Source of the DNA: Trichoplax adhaerens
Lineage: Eukaryota; Placozoa; Uniplacotomia; Trichoplacea; Trichoplacidae
Length of the DNA stretch: 64,000 bases
NCBI RefSeq assembly: GCF_000150275.1
Contig: NW_002060944.1
Span: forward strand, 1,226,911-1,290,910
Direction: 5' to 3'
Positions 46,322-59,089 of the stretch are shown here, piece by piece (position 1 is the first letter of the stretch; each line of letters begins with the position of its first letter). A model generated the notes under the pieces. That model was given only the letters and a program-made list of their open reading frames with translations, was not told the DNA's origin and searched no databases. The translations under genes and the position numbers were made by a program.

Positions 46322-49300
46322 CGTCTTGATAAAGATTTATGTGGATATACGTCGCCTGTTATAGGTGTCGGGATATATATATAGTGTATTTATTACCCTT
46401 ATTGTATTTCAGATATATTACCTTGACTAACTGGCATTTACTGTTAATCTCGCAATAAAAACAAGCATGAGTTTGTTGTAGAGAACACAATAACATAACT
46501 TTCTAGCGGTGTATTACTAGATGTTTATTTAGATTTATGACCTTCAATCCAACCATTCATGCTTGATTACCAATTCTGTAGTTGTATGTCAATGTGCAGA
46601 TCCATTTAATTATAGTCCAAAAAGGTAAGATAATATATAATTATTCATTAATTATTCATCAATTGCATGAACAATATTGTTAAAAGCATGTTCACATCAA
46701 TATCTAATGTTTAACATTAGATTACAAATAAATCAATAGTAAGTCATTTTTTAATATTTTACCTTAATAATAATAGTGATAATATTGTAAAATCAAAGGG
46801 ATAACGGAAGTCGTTTTATTCAATAGTTACATTGTGTACTATTTAAATCATCTTTTCAGTCGGATTATTGAAATTATTAACTTGTTTGTATAATTCTCCG
46901 TAACTTTAGTCTGCTACGGCAGCCACCATGCAGCCGTTTATTAAGCTACTTAGGTCCACTTTAACAAAGCGACATTGATTATATAAAATCATAAATAGTA
47001 ACTGCCATTATTTAACAATTTACAACATGATATGATTATAGATTGATAAATATTTATGTTTACGTGCTTTAATCTTTATTTAGCTACAGCACGGTAATGG
47101 CCGAAAAATTGTAATAGCAATAGAACATACGTAAGTTAAACGCAATAGGTTGTCCTTTTTATTACGTCTCCTTGCTTATTCTATTGTTGGAGTTCCCAAA
47201 ACCTGTACACGAATATCAAGCACCAGCGTATCGTTAATATATATTTACAGTTGTAAATTAGCTAGAGACTGTTTAGACAATAATACAAAGATATCGACTA
47301 TTTGATAATTAGGAATATTCAGATCAGTGTTTTTTGGATGCCCCAGCGTTATTTATTTTTATTAAACATTGTCAAAACTATAACAAAATCATTTATTTAA
47401 ATAGGCAAAAAATAAAATTTCCATACTCTATTTAGGTATCTTAAGTAATCTGTTACTATTAGATAGTGAAGATAGCGTCATTTGTATCTCAGCTATTGCC
47501 ATTAAGGTCTAAATTTAAAATTTCTTCAACTAATTTATGGCAGATCTAGTACTTTTAGTCAAAAATAAGCTAATGTAAGACATATAATTTATCGGTTATT
47601 TTTGGACTGAAAGTTTCAGACAAGGTCTGTTTATCAGATATATACTTGTATTTTGCTAAACCTTTTATAAATAAGATTGCGTATATCAAAATAAAGGACT
47701 TACATATTCATTAAATTCATTCAAAATCATATTAAAAAGTTGTTTTGATTGCTTGATCGATTCCTTCGGGTCGGATAAAGTTGATACTGTTCATTTTCGT
47801 GACTCAGTTCATATGACAAATAGCGTTTCGGAATAATTCAAAATACAAGACGTGATACTCTATCACTTATTATAGGGCTAATGGTATAGATGTACACTTG
47901 TTTCATAAAGCAAAAGGTTATTTTTAGTTCACTTTCCTCTATTGGTACACTAATTTCAAACATTTTAAACAGTCTTTTATTACAACGATAAAATTAATAC
48001 TTCTGATTCCAAAATTTAAAGAACTTGCATTGCAACAATGTTATTGTAGCATGGATATTAAATGGAAGGAATACATCTAATTCCTAAATTTAATGACGCT
48101 TTATTGCAAAGACTTTAATGTACCATTTATATAAAGGAGGAATGTTTCTGATTTTAAAATTTAATCATGCCAGTAATTACACTTTTAAAAGAGCGAGCCT
48201 AAAATCTTGAGTAGCTCTAGCCAACCATGCAAGTTGTAATAGACTTACTCGCTTGACTAAATTTTAATGGCTATAGTATTTAGTATCTTTATCCTCATCA
48301 CCTGTTCGCGTCCATACTCAATAAAGATATTTTGATCAGTTAAAGAGATTTTACAAGCTTAAAGGTTGCAAATTATTATTATCACCATAATTTGTATAGT
48401 CGATGTTTACGCTCTCAATTTTCCATAGAGACCGTTTTAAAAATTAACAATTCTAATTATTCTTAATTGTTAGTTTTCATTATGATTAAAAGTGACGTCG
48501 TTCTCAATTGGGTGTTAAATTAAGCGAGAGAATTCGGAGATTAAATGAACCATTGTTGAATAAAGACGTTAAATCAAATTTAACATCATCTATCGACTAA
48601 TTTATTAATTAAGCTATCTTCACATGGATGGTATATATCATCGACAGTCTAAAGCTGCTGCTACAAATGCGGCTGTGCCGTTATAAAACGCTAAAATGGG
48701 ATTCGAATATTTACCAAAATTACGTGATCCTCAACTTTAGTCCTAGACAGAATCAAAGCGAGCAATCAGCGTATCCTGTTATCTGAAGCATAAAATTACT
48801 CTTAGCAATCTAGGTACCTATTTACATATTACATAAGTAGTATATGAAATGAAGATTCCTAAAGGCATATAAATCATCATTAACCTCCTCGTTAGTATAG
48901 AATTATGTCTTTGTTACATTATAACAACAATCGGTCATGTAACTTTGTGTTATTGTCTCTAATTTTATTTTACTTCATAACAGGCGACAGGATTACCAGC
49001 TGTTATTTCCATTTAATTGTCTATAATAGTTTTTCAAAAACTATTGTGCGCAATTTCAAATTTGATAGCGTTCTGATACTACACATTTCAAAATAAAGTG
49101 CTCTTTTTAACATTGTCAAGATTAAGTAGAAGAATATAGATATTAGTATAATTTAAAGTGACAGTATTCACCATTCTTAATCAAATTGATAGGATGATTC
49201 TGACTAGTAGACAGTATCGTAGTAAGAGAGGTGGGAAAATAAAAGAAGAAATAATCATTGCAACGGGAAATGTTTATAGTTTGCTTTTCTTCAATAGGAT

Positions 49301-52300
49301 TACATTATAATTGAATAACGATAGTTATTTTACCTTAACGATTGCGTTACTATAACTGTATACCATTAAAATGCCATAGAGCTGTATTCGGGACGTTGAT
49401 AAAATTAGATTTTATTCAATATTATCGGAATTAACCGTTATGAAAGCCTATTTGCGCATCGCGATTTATTAAGTAATGGATTGTTGGAAATGGTGTAATA
49501 CCGTCAAATAACTAGTCCCTTTACTTAAGTAATCATCAACCTGGCAACAAATAAGCCATTACAGCGATAGAATATTTTTGAGAATAAAAGAAAATGATCA
49601 GAAATAGCTGATAGGATACATCGGAAAAATCATTGTTAGAATAATAAAAGAAATTAAAGAAAAGATATCAAATATGCTTATTAATGTAACCGCCGGAAAA
49701 TAGAATGAAAAGAAATTGAATCTGCTCGACGAAGGTGATTATGAAGAAAAAAGATGATCTGCAGACGTCTATTACTCAATACTATTAAATATGATAAATT
49801 TGTTGACTAGAAGATTAAGTATTATCAATGGATCATTATCCAGTGAATATTGGATATTATAGATGAATTAGGGTAATTTTTTCGTATTACGTCGGATGAC
49901 ACCGAGTTGTAATTGCTTCCAATAACTCTGTCTACTTTTTCATCACGATATCATGCTATTTACCAGTATGCATTTTGATACGGTGTTAGGTAAAAAAATA
50001 ATATCTCAAGGACTCCTATTTGATATACTTCCATCATTCTTGACTATGCTGATTGTATATTAAGTCATACCCTACATTAGAAAGCCATACTGTTTTTTTA
50101 TTATGGATTAAAAACACGAGATAGCAGCTTGATCATCAAGGTAGTCTGTGTCTAGTAAATGACGTATTTTCTTCCCCAAGTAATTAACGTCAATCCTGGC
50201 TAGAAAAATTATCAAAAGATTCAATCCATAGGGTTATATAACACTTTGCAATGATCCTTTCGTGACATAACGTGAGTTATAGTTGGAAGTGGTTTGTTTT
50301 TGAATTAATATTGTGCAAGATAATAGATGGCCACGCGTCCCATTAAATTAGACCTGCTGTCATTAACCAAATGGCGTAGGTAACAAGAAAAATATCTTAA
50401 CTGTTGTTTTGTTTGGAATTTGATTGATAACAATACAGTTTTATATCCGTACTTGAGTTTCCTAACTAAGAACTAGATTGCCTCAGGCAATCTGTTGTGG
50501 TAATGTATCTTTTAATAAATTGAAACAAAACTCTCTCCCAATCTCTATATACTGAATAAGTTCAATGTGCTTATTATGGAGACAGTAGATTGGATGATGA
50601 GAAGAAGCCGACATAAACTCATCCATTTTCAATAATTTTTTTTCGCAATCATCTTTAATTATACCTTTAAAATGAATTAGCTTATCCATGATATGAAGTA
50701 GCCTAATCATAGGTGAAAGGCGATGAAAGATGTTAATCATGATAAAAGAGATCGTTGCTAATTATCGAAGCTGATCATCTATTCTTTTATCTTTTCTAAC
50801 GGAATAAAGTAATTACTGCGATAGTCGATCATATCTTTACTTACAATAAACAATTTTCATCGATGATCAATCTACGCAAATGATTGATATAATTGTAAAT
50901 TAGTTAAGACAGCTTTGCTTTTGTATACATGATACACATTACTGACCTAGTTTGTAAAGAGTAAGGATAGAACAGACCAGCGGGTAGTCCACGACAAACA
51001 AAACAAAAAATCACGTCTAAGTTATTAATAACTGCAGTTATTGTTAATTAGCGTATGTTTGTTTTGCCAAGATTCTTTGTCAAGTGTAAATAAACAATTT
51101 CAAGGGCTCTTAATTAGTATTAAGTCAATATCATGACAGCTTCTGTTGCGTAACAGTTAGAATAACTCTAATGTAAAATTAGAAAACGATAGATGAAGTA
51201 AACGATTAATCAATATTTTTTGTTAAATCTAAGATGCACTATTGAAGAACAACGTATGAATTGATATAGTATTAAAAATAGGGAAAGAATAAAATAGTTA
51301 GTGTAGAAAAAGTCCTTTTGCAATAATTAAAACTGATGCGATGATGTATCAATGTTGGTTAAAAGGATAATAAAGGGTAGTCTTATTATTGATTAATTGA
51401 CTGTAGTTAAGGTAAAGAACACGATAGTGTTGATTTCTTTTCCGAATGAAATTAATAATTATTTTATATGCGCATAATAGAGTCAAAGAGATGATAAAAG
51501 GCCATTACAACAAGTTGACTCTATAAATATATGCCTGTAATTACCTATCAAGTATGTGTTAGTATCGACAAAAGAATGATTAAATCATCAAGCCTAGGTT
51601 ACTTATAGCTTCTATTAAATATCTTCTTTAATTCTCTATATTGATTCCGGCCATTGATTATACTTGATCATAAAAACAAGATCAAATTATGTATATCTAT
51701 CGATTATCTGTTCTAGTTATTCATGAAGTATAAACATTGCTTTGGCTTAGCTGCAATTGATTTTTTCTGCTCCTTTTCATTAATCATTTAGATACATTGA
51801 GAAATTTTAAAGTGTCTTTAACCACTGTATTGAACCCATACAGCTGTATTTCGATGGCTTATAGACAGCACAATGTACTATTTCAAGATAGTATATTATT
51901 GTCCATTATTACGCTATTTTATAAAAAATTAATGAAAGTTTTCATCGCAGTTAATTGTCGTCTACATTTGACACTTTATTATAATAGCTAATTCATTATT
52001 AAGAAATGTAACAAAGTATCCAAGATCAGATCTCTATTTTGCTCCAAGAATAGTTTATTATATTAGTTTTATCTCTTCGGTATATCAAAAATATGTAGAA
52101 AAATATCATAAACAATGGAAAGGAAATTTATTTTTGATAATGACGATGTCGATAAAATATTAGCTTACGGATGTGCTACTAAATTAAAACAGTATGATTA
52201 AAAATTATGAAAAAGCATGTAATCACGGTAACCTTAGCTTTTTGTTAGCTCTATAATGGTTACGGTGATGTTGTTGGATTATATTCATATTTTAAATAAA

Positions 52301-53156
52301 AAAGTAATCACACTATCTATTTGATTAGATTTAAGATATCGATATCATGGTAAACGAATAGCTCCTGGTTCCATGTTGTTTCTGTTTGAATAGACGAATA
52401 TTTACAGACTGTCAAGTTAAATTCTCACATCTTGGTGATATGTCTTGATAGTTTGTACTAAAGCAAATAATATGGAGTATGCAGATGATAAAAAGCACCT
52501 ACAAGGTCTAAACCTTAAATCAACAAATACACGATAGTTAATTAAGATAAAGTTCAAGGTAATACATAAATGATCGTATTTGCGGGCATATCGATTACTT
52601 TTGCATGGCGGAACTATCGTCTAGTTATAAACACTTTATACTCTACTCTCTAGTCAGCTCTTTAAATAAAAATAGATATTAATGGCTTATTTTAACCATA
52701 TTAATAAATCATTTTTGAAGACATTCTCATACAGAGAGAATATTGATGAAGAATTTATTTTGTCACAACCTAGACTATAATAAAGAATGAATTCTAATCG
52801 ATGGACACAGTGATTTTCAATTAACCATATGTCTCGATAGAAATACTAATAAATATTATGGGTCAATAAATAGACGATAAAATAAAAAAGAAAAAATAAC
52901 TTTTAACGAACTTAGATATGCATATTGAGTTATTCTTTGGGTGATTGCGTAATGAAATATCGTAATATTGTAATGAAGTGAATTGAAATCTTTCGAATCA
53001 AGATCATCTTGTCAGCTGGATATATTGACTGTCGTTATCTATCAATTAGTCTTCATATCCTTGATTGGGCAGAACAATTAATGTTTACAAATAACCGCCC
53101 ATCGAGCGACAATTTTAAAATTAAATAAGAAGAATTGTTTAACAATTGATCCCTAG
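46322..53156. other. Gene-poor AT-rich region
   Basis: No gene is firmly supported. An 85-residue frame at 50483-50740 (-) has an ordinary mixed composition (HHPIYCLHNKHIELIQYIEI) and could be a terminal exon, but I find no partner exon and no family. Other frames are short and hydrophobic, as expected from AT-rich DNA. No clear tandem array is visible in this part. Confidence 0.5.
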
Positions 53157-53166
53157 TATATAAAAG
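53157..53166 (+). promoter_or_regulatory. TATA box of bZIP gene B
   Basis: TATATAAAAG is a strong TATA match in the middle of otherwise unremarkable AT-rich DNA, with a GC-richer stretch (ACAGCACGACAGTGCGAGG) about 35-60 bp downstream where transcription could begin. It lies about 370 bp above the ATG at 53537, so an untranslated leader or 5' UTR intron is expected (GGTTCGTC-type donor near 53240). Confidence 0.5.
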
Positions 53167-53536
53167 GCACCTAGATACATATGCAAAGACATCATTTATA
53201 CAACAGCACGACAGTGCGAGGTGATCTAGTCTGAGAAAAGGTTCGTCTTATCATTAGGTGATTTTATTAGTATTGATGTAACTAAGAATCAACATCATCA
53301 ATAATTTTAGAGTGATAGTCTGTCCATTTGATGAAAAATTAATTCTATTTTTTCTTCTGTTTTCGTAGCTAAGACAGCCTTCTTTCCTTTGGAAAAGAGA
53401 TTTTACCAATATATATCGACATTAAATAAATAAATTAATCACTTGGCTATACTTGGATATACAGGATTTAACCAATTAATCTGTTCAAAACCTCAATTCT
53501 ATACTTGAATTAATCATATTTCTTAATTGATTCACT

Positions 53537-55505
53537 ATGACGGATCGTAACCAACAAAATTGTCTGTCTTGCAGTACACTATCACCTGAGGTAAGCAGTT
53601 TTGGACTACATCTTAAATTAGTAAAAAATCTCTTACGTTAAGAATATTTGTATTAAAAATTTTTACATTTGACGATGATCATGTTGTTGATATCTATAAT
53701 TAATCAAAGCATGCTTTTAATTAACCTTACTTCCAAAGTTAACATTATGTATTTTTTGGCTTTCCTTAATAAGCTTAACAAAATAAGTAGTTCGTAAATC
53801 ATAATTGTATTTAAAATTGATTTGTCTCGAGTCAGCGAGTTAAATTTCTTACTACATGCTTGCTCAATATATTACTGTATCCTGTTGAGTTGCTTCAGAG
53901 CAATAAAAATTGCTTAGTTCTCTATTCAGTGGCTCGGAATGTTCTAAGCTACTTTATTCTTAGCGGCTAGTTTTATACATCAACTTTCTGAATCAATTTA
54001 TTGAGTTAATTACTTAATACTCTATTTGAATTGCGATAACTTATAACACTTGCTTCATCAAATCTGTTCCATGCTATTCCATCGGACCTTATAAAGGTCT
54101 AAATTTGGGGTACAGCCTTTCGTCTGTTCAGAAATTGCTAGTTTTTACATGGCTTCCATAGATAGTTACGTTATTGCTCATTGCAAAATACGCAACAGTA
54201 ATCTATGAATCATAATTATTACAGTGTCACTACTAGAACATAATGAATGATTACGATACAAGTTGCTTGCACCCAGCTATCAGATATTGCTAATTCAGGC
54301 GCTCATCATTTTTTTACCATAAAATAAATTTGATACTTAATGATGATTAAGTATCACCATAAGTTTTCTGACGAGTAATTGTTATCATTGAGAAACATTG
54401 TGTTAATGAAGTAGAATATTTAAATTATCGAATAGTAATGATAGGCAGATAATATTTAATTAATTGGAATATTTGTAAAAAGAAACATTTATCAAGTCTG
54501 ACAAAACATGAAAGATATTAAACAAAATCAATCATTGGTTTAAGTTGATTGATTCGGCATTCCAATTAACAAGTTGGCAATTAATTAAAACAACTTTGAC
54601 CTGTCATTGAGTAGACGTTAATTTATTCAAATTATGCCATTTAAAAATATAATATCAATGCATATACATAACAATAAGAAGTAGTTTGCATACATATGAT
54701 TGTTATTTTAATGTCAGACGACGTAACTATTAAAGTAGGACACGATGAAGTAAACGGTTGCATAAATAAAAATAGATATTAAAAAATGATCACTTAAAAC
54801 ACGCAATTGCATCATAGACAATAAAGCAATAGAAAGCATTGCTGCTACATTTGTATAGCGCGTTAGTATAATCATAAACTATTCGATAGCACTAATGAAT
54901 GTAGAAAATACTATCTATTATGGGTAAAAAAATTGCAAAACGAACTTGTATTTGAAAATAAAGATTGATCAATTTTATGTCGATATTGCTATTTTAACAA
55001 GTTTTTATTTTTGATGTTTTAGTATTGCTTTATGCATAGAATGGACGTCATGTCACAGAAATGTCTATCAATTAATCCACTTCACAACGGACAAATTTAT
55101 CCTACATTGAAATCTAATTTATATCCAACCTTACCATCTCATGAGGGTAACATGGACAACGTCAGGATTGTTGTTGGAGCTCTAGATAAGAAATCAGCAA
55201 ATCTGTCTGCCAGCAAGAAATCCAAAACGCCGGTCCCAAATGATCGCAAAGATGACAAATATTGGGACAAAAGGAAACGAAATAATGAATCGGCTAAACG
55301 CTCTCGCGAAGCAAGAAAGTTAAAAGATAACCAAGTTGCCTCACGTGCTACTTGGTTAGAAGAAGAAAATGTTAAAATAAAAGCAGAAAATGCCGCTTTA
55401 CGTGAAGAATTAGCTTGTTGGCGTTATTACTTTAGTCAGCCTTTTTCAGCTCAGTCCAATCCTAAGCCTATTTCTGGTATACCGCTGAAACCTTATCTAT
55501 TTTAA
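53537..55505 (+). CDS. PAR-type bZIP transcription factor (gene B)
   Basis: Two exons, 53537-53590 (18 codons, MTDRNQQNCLSCSTLSPE) and 55023-55505, joined in phase 0 across a 1.4-kb intron, give 178 aa. The bZIP part reads TPVPNDRKDDKYWDKRKRNN, then ESAKRSREARKLKDNQVASR, then ATWLEEENVKIKAENAALRE. This is close to the HLF/TEF/DBP/NFIL3 consensus (KYW.RR.KNN.AAKRSRDARR.KENQI..RA.FLE.EN). The invariant Asn and Arg of the basic region are present. No activating proline/acid-rich domain is obvious in the short N-terminal part, and the domain ends close to the C-terminus. Family members regulate circadian output, cell death and stress genes; the target set here is unknown. It is the best-preserved of the three local copies. 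Confidence 0.92.
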
Positions 55506-58500
55506 TTGTAAAATATATAGACATTTCCAGCGTATGAAATATATAAATTGTTCTTCAAGTTTGCAGCTATTACAGAGTTGTGGAGGGTAGAAAGGAAAGA
55601 AGAATGAAATCATTCGATTAGACTGTTTCTGCGTGATTACTCATTCACTAGAATATCAGATTGGATAATAATTCTAGATAGAATGGGATAGTATTAAAAT
55701 ACCAATTGTATCTTAGCTTAGATGGTAACATTAATTAATGCATTTTAAATATTTCCTGCTACTGATTGATGCTATCCTACTGTAGATAGACAACTTATAG
55801 TGGTAATGTATGATTTGACACTTTGTAAATTAAACTCTAGAAATTGATATCATATTGACAAAGTTAACAAGTTTTTAGACCGCTTTATTTAAAATTGAAA
55901 CTATTTTATTTGTACTACATTCTTTGATATTACCTGTCATACGACCATATTCATATCTGAAACAATTATGCGCAACAGTGATAAAAATTATCCAGAATTA
56001 GAAGACAAATAATCTCTTTAGTCACATTTCTTCCTTATTCAGGCTAAAATACAATCATCATGGAACATTTTATCATAATCAATAGTTTATTTCTTTGTTT
56101 TGTATCATTTGCTAACTGACTATATCAACCTATAGACTTTAGTAGCATTAAGATAGCCGTCTAGTTAATGTTAATATTAATTACATTGCCATTAAAATAA
56201 GCGAAGTTAAATTCTTGTCTTTGTCATTGTTCTTATTTCGTTCCGTTGTTTTGTTTGCAGAAAATGATTATCTTATATTAAAGTATATCCATCAAAATAA
56301 ATAAATTATGTAAGTTTCTCTACTTAAGCACTAAAATGATGGTCTAATTTAATGCGTCATAACACGAAAAATTGTTCCGTAAAGCTATTACGTAATTAAA
56401 ATATCTATTACAGTACGTATCAGAAAATTACTGGGTAGATGTAAGGGATATTATTATAGAAATAAAATTTTAAATTCTTTATCGAAATAACAGCATACAT
56501 AAGTAGATAGTTATTAATGACACAGCCATGATCATGAGAGAATTTATATTTTTCTAAATATTGATTTATAATGATCAAATATAATCAAGCCATCAAAACT
56601 GAAAAATATTTTAAGGCAAGATATGCAGATTCTTCAATGATGTCCTAGTGTAGTGTTGCTAAATTAATGTATATTTATAGCTGTTACATAGCCATATAAA
56701 GTGAAAGAAATACAATTTTAAAGAACTGCAACCAAGATAAAGCTGTTCATATAGCATGTTTTCTAACACTAGCAATCAGCAGCAATACTCTTAGCCATGA
56801 AACTACGATCAGGACTTTTTGTTAAGGTTTTTTCATAGCCACTATCAGCAAATATACCCGAGTGCAGGCCCATCTATGATGCCATTGGTAATCTATTTGC
56901 AATATGAGTATATTTGAGTTAGCGACCTATAAATGAAGGAGAAGAATTATGCGAGATCGCTGAATATCTTTAAAACTGATAAGAAAGTATATTAAAAGTC
57001 TAGTAACTAGAATAAAAATTTACAAGATTCATTGGTTGCTTACGCCCTGGAAATTTGGTATGGAGTATTAGTTTATAAGTCAATTCATCAGTTCTAGAGT
57101 TTAATTTAGAGAGACAGTACGAAATTTTATATTTATGTAATATTTCATCTGCAAAGTGAAAGCATTCAATGTAAGTTTATGGAGCTAAGAATTCGTCAAA
57201 AAATTATCGATTACTTTTAGATCATTAATTTTATACTCTTTGTACTTATTGTCGTTAGATTAATTATTGTGAAATTGGCTATTGATTTTTATAACCTCTT
57301 CATTAGAATTTGTTAGTATTTGGAATTATGTATTATGTATACGTGTGTGAACTTGTATTTAAGTATGAAAAATGACCACTCCATGTTTTAAATATTGGAC
57401 AAAGAATGATAGCCACAAGTAGCAAGAATATAGCCACAGTTGTTGATATCAAATATAAATGAATTACTGAGTCATAAACTATTAAATCATATCAAATCTA
57501 CCGAGATCTTTGATCTTAGATCTTATCAATCGTATCATACTCGTATAACCCCTTTAACAATTTTCTTAACACTTGCTGCTAAAAGCATAGATGCATTAGG
57601 TATCAGATCAAATGTAAGCTAAAATTAATTTTATTCATGAATTACTGTATTACATAATACCTTCATCATGAGCGCTATGAAATTTTTCCATGTAAAGTGA
57701 ATCTAATGTTTTTCACGTACATGGCCTCATACGGAACTTAAGAAATACCCTTAAACAATTTAAAACAATCCTAACCTAGTAAATGATCTATCAGTACTGC
57801 ATATTGTTTTAATAGTAAAGGAGCATTCAAATTCACTCATCATACTCTCATACCAAGATTAGAAAGTGATTTTTCACAAATGAATGCAAACTTAAGCTGA
57901 CTAACGTCTCTTAATAAAAACTATTATCATAGTATAAGTAATCAAGCGGTGATAAGGCTACTACAGTAAACTAACTGATATTAAACCGCTATAATCCTCA
58001 TAACCTTGAGCAGTATACGTAATGCATCCTACTATTTCTAATAGATTAAATCATATTATCGTTAATAAGGTTCATGCTAACTGGTGTAAGATAGTTAACG
58101 ATATTCCGAAAAGCTATTATCATATGGTTATACCAACACGACATTGTTACTATCTTAGCACCACCTAATAAATAACTACAGTATTATCCACTTGGTATTA
58201 ATTGCTAGACTGCTAGACGTATTGACCATTTCCTTCATCTTTAACAATAGTACTATTGGCTGCTTTTAAAATTTAGTCTGCTTTATCTAGTACTGTAAAT
58301 CACTTAAGACATAGTTATCATCCTCCATATCCTGCAGATGAAAAGATTTACGATATAGCAAGAAGTATTCGAGGAAACCTATTCATCTGCCAGATTTATT
58401 ATTAAATGTAAGAATATCGTATTAACCTATTAGGAGAATAAAAAATAAAGAAAAACTGTCATCATAAAGACAGATTTACAGTCAAATTAGTCGGTATGAT

Positions 58501-58524
58501 TACTAAGATAATTCAGAGAAACTT
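55506..58524. other. AT-rich intergenic DNA after bZIP gene B
   Basis: Nothing coding is supported. A perfect palindrome ATTACGTAAT at 56387-56396 contains the PAR-bZIP consensus TTACGTAA, but such sites are expected about once or twice by chance in this much AT-rich DNA. Confidence 0.5.
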
Positions 58525-59089
58525 TGTCACAAACCAACTTCGTGACAAAGATAACGCAAAATAAATCTCTAAATTACTATAGTCTCCGGGATTCAGTATT
58601 CCTTAACTACCTCACAAGATTTAGACGCCTTTGCTTCTACGTTAAAACAACTATAAAACTCTTCTTTTATTCAACTATCTATTGAGCTTAAATACCCTTC
58701 GGCAGCAGCTATCATGTATGAGTCATAACAGTTCACGAAATTTAGCTCATATTGGATGCCTAAATCAATACAGACATTATTCATAATTTTGGACTTTTAC
58801 TAAACGATTCTAGATAATTAGACTACAGTATGTCCACACACAGAATTATTTATATTATCATGTATAATTGAATATCTTCAGGATATTCATCACAAGTGTT
58901 ACAAGACATAACACTATCAATTAATATTAGTTACCTTATGAGAACTCTTACTACAATACAGTATAATTTACAGTAACAAAATAATAACTACTATAGTTCT
59001 TACTGTAAGTCATTATAAGTTATCTCTATATATAAATGTTAAGCACTAAATTTAGTCATTTACTCTTCACGGTGGCTCGTACTGTGACA
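58525..59089. mobile_element. Small non-autonomous DNA element, copy 2 (565 bp)
   Basis: It begins TGTCACAAACCAACTTCGTG and ends with GTACTGTGACA. The first 190 bp match copy 1 (42570 on) at roughly 85-90% by eye, including AATCTCTAAATTACTATAGT and TTAGACGCCTTTG. The right end (TTCACGGTGGCTCGTACTGT) matches as well. An interior stretch of about 130 bp is absent from copy 1. The left end folds (TTGTCAC / GTGACAA). No simple target duplication is seen next to the ends; AACTT occurs at the left border and three bases beyond the right end. No protein is encoded. Confidence 0.7.
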
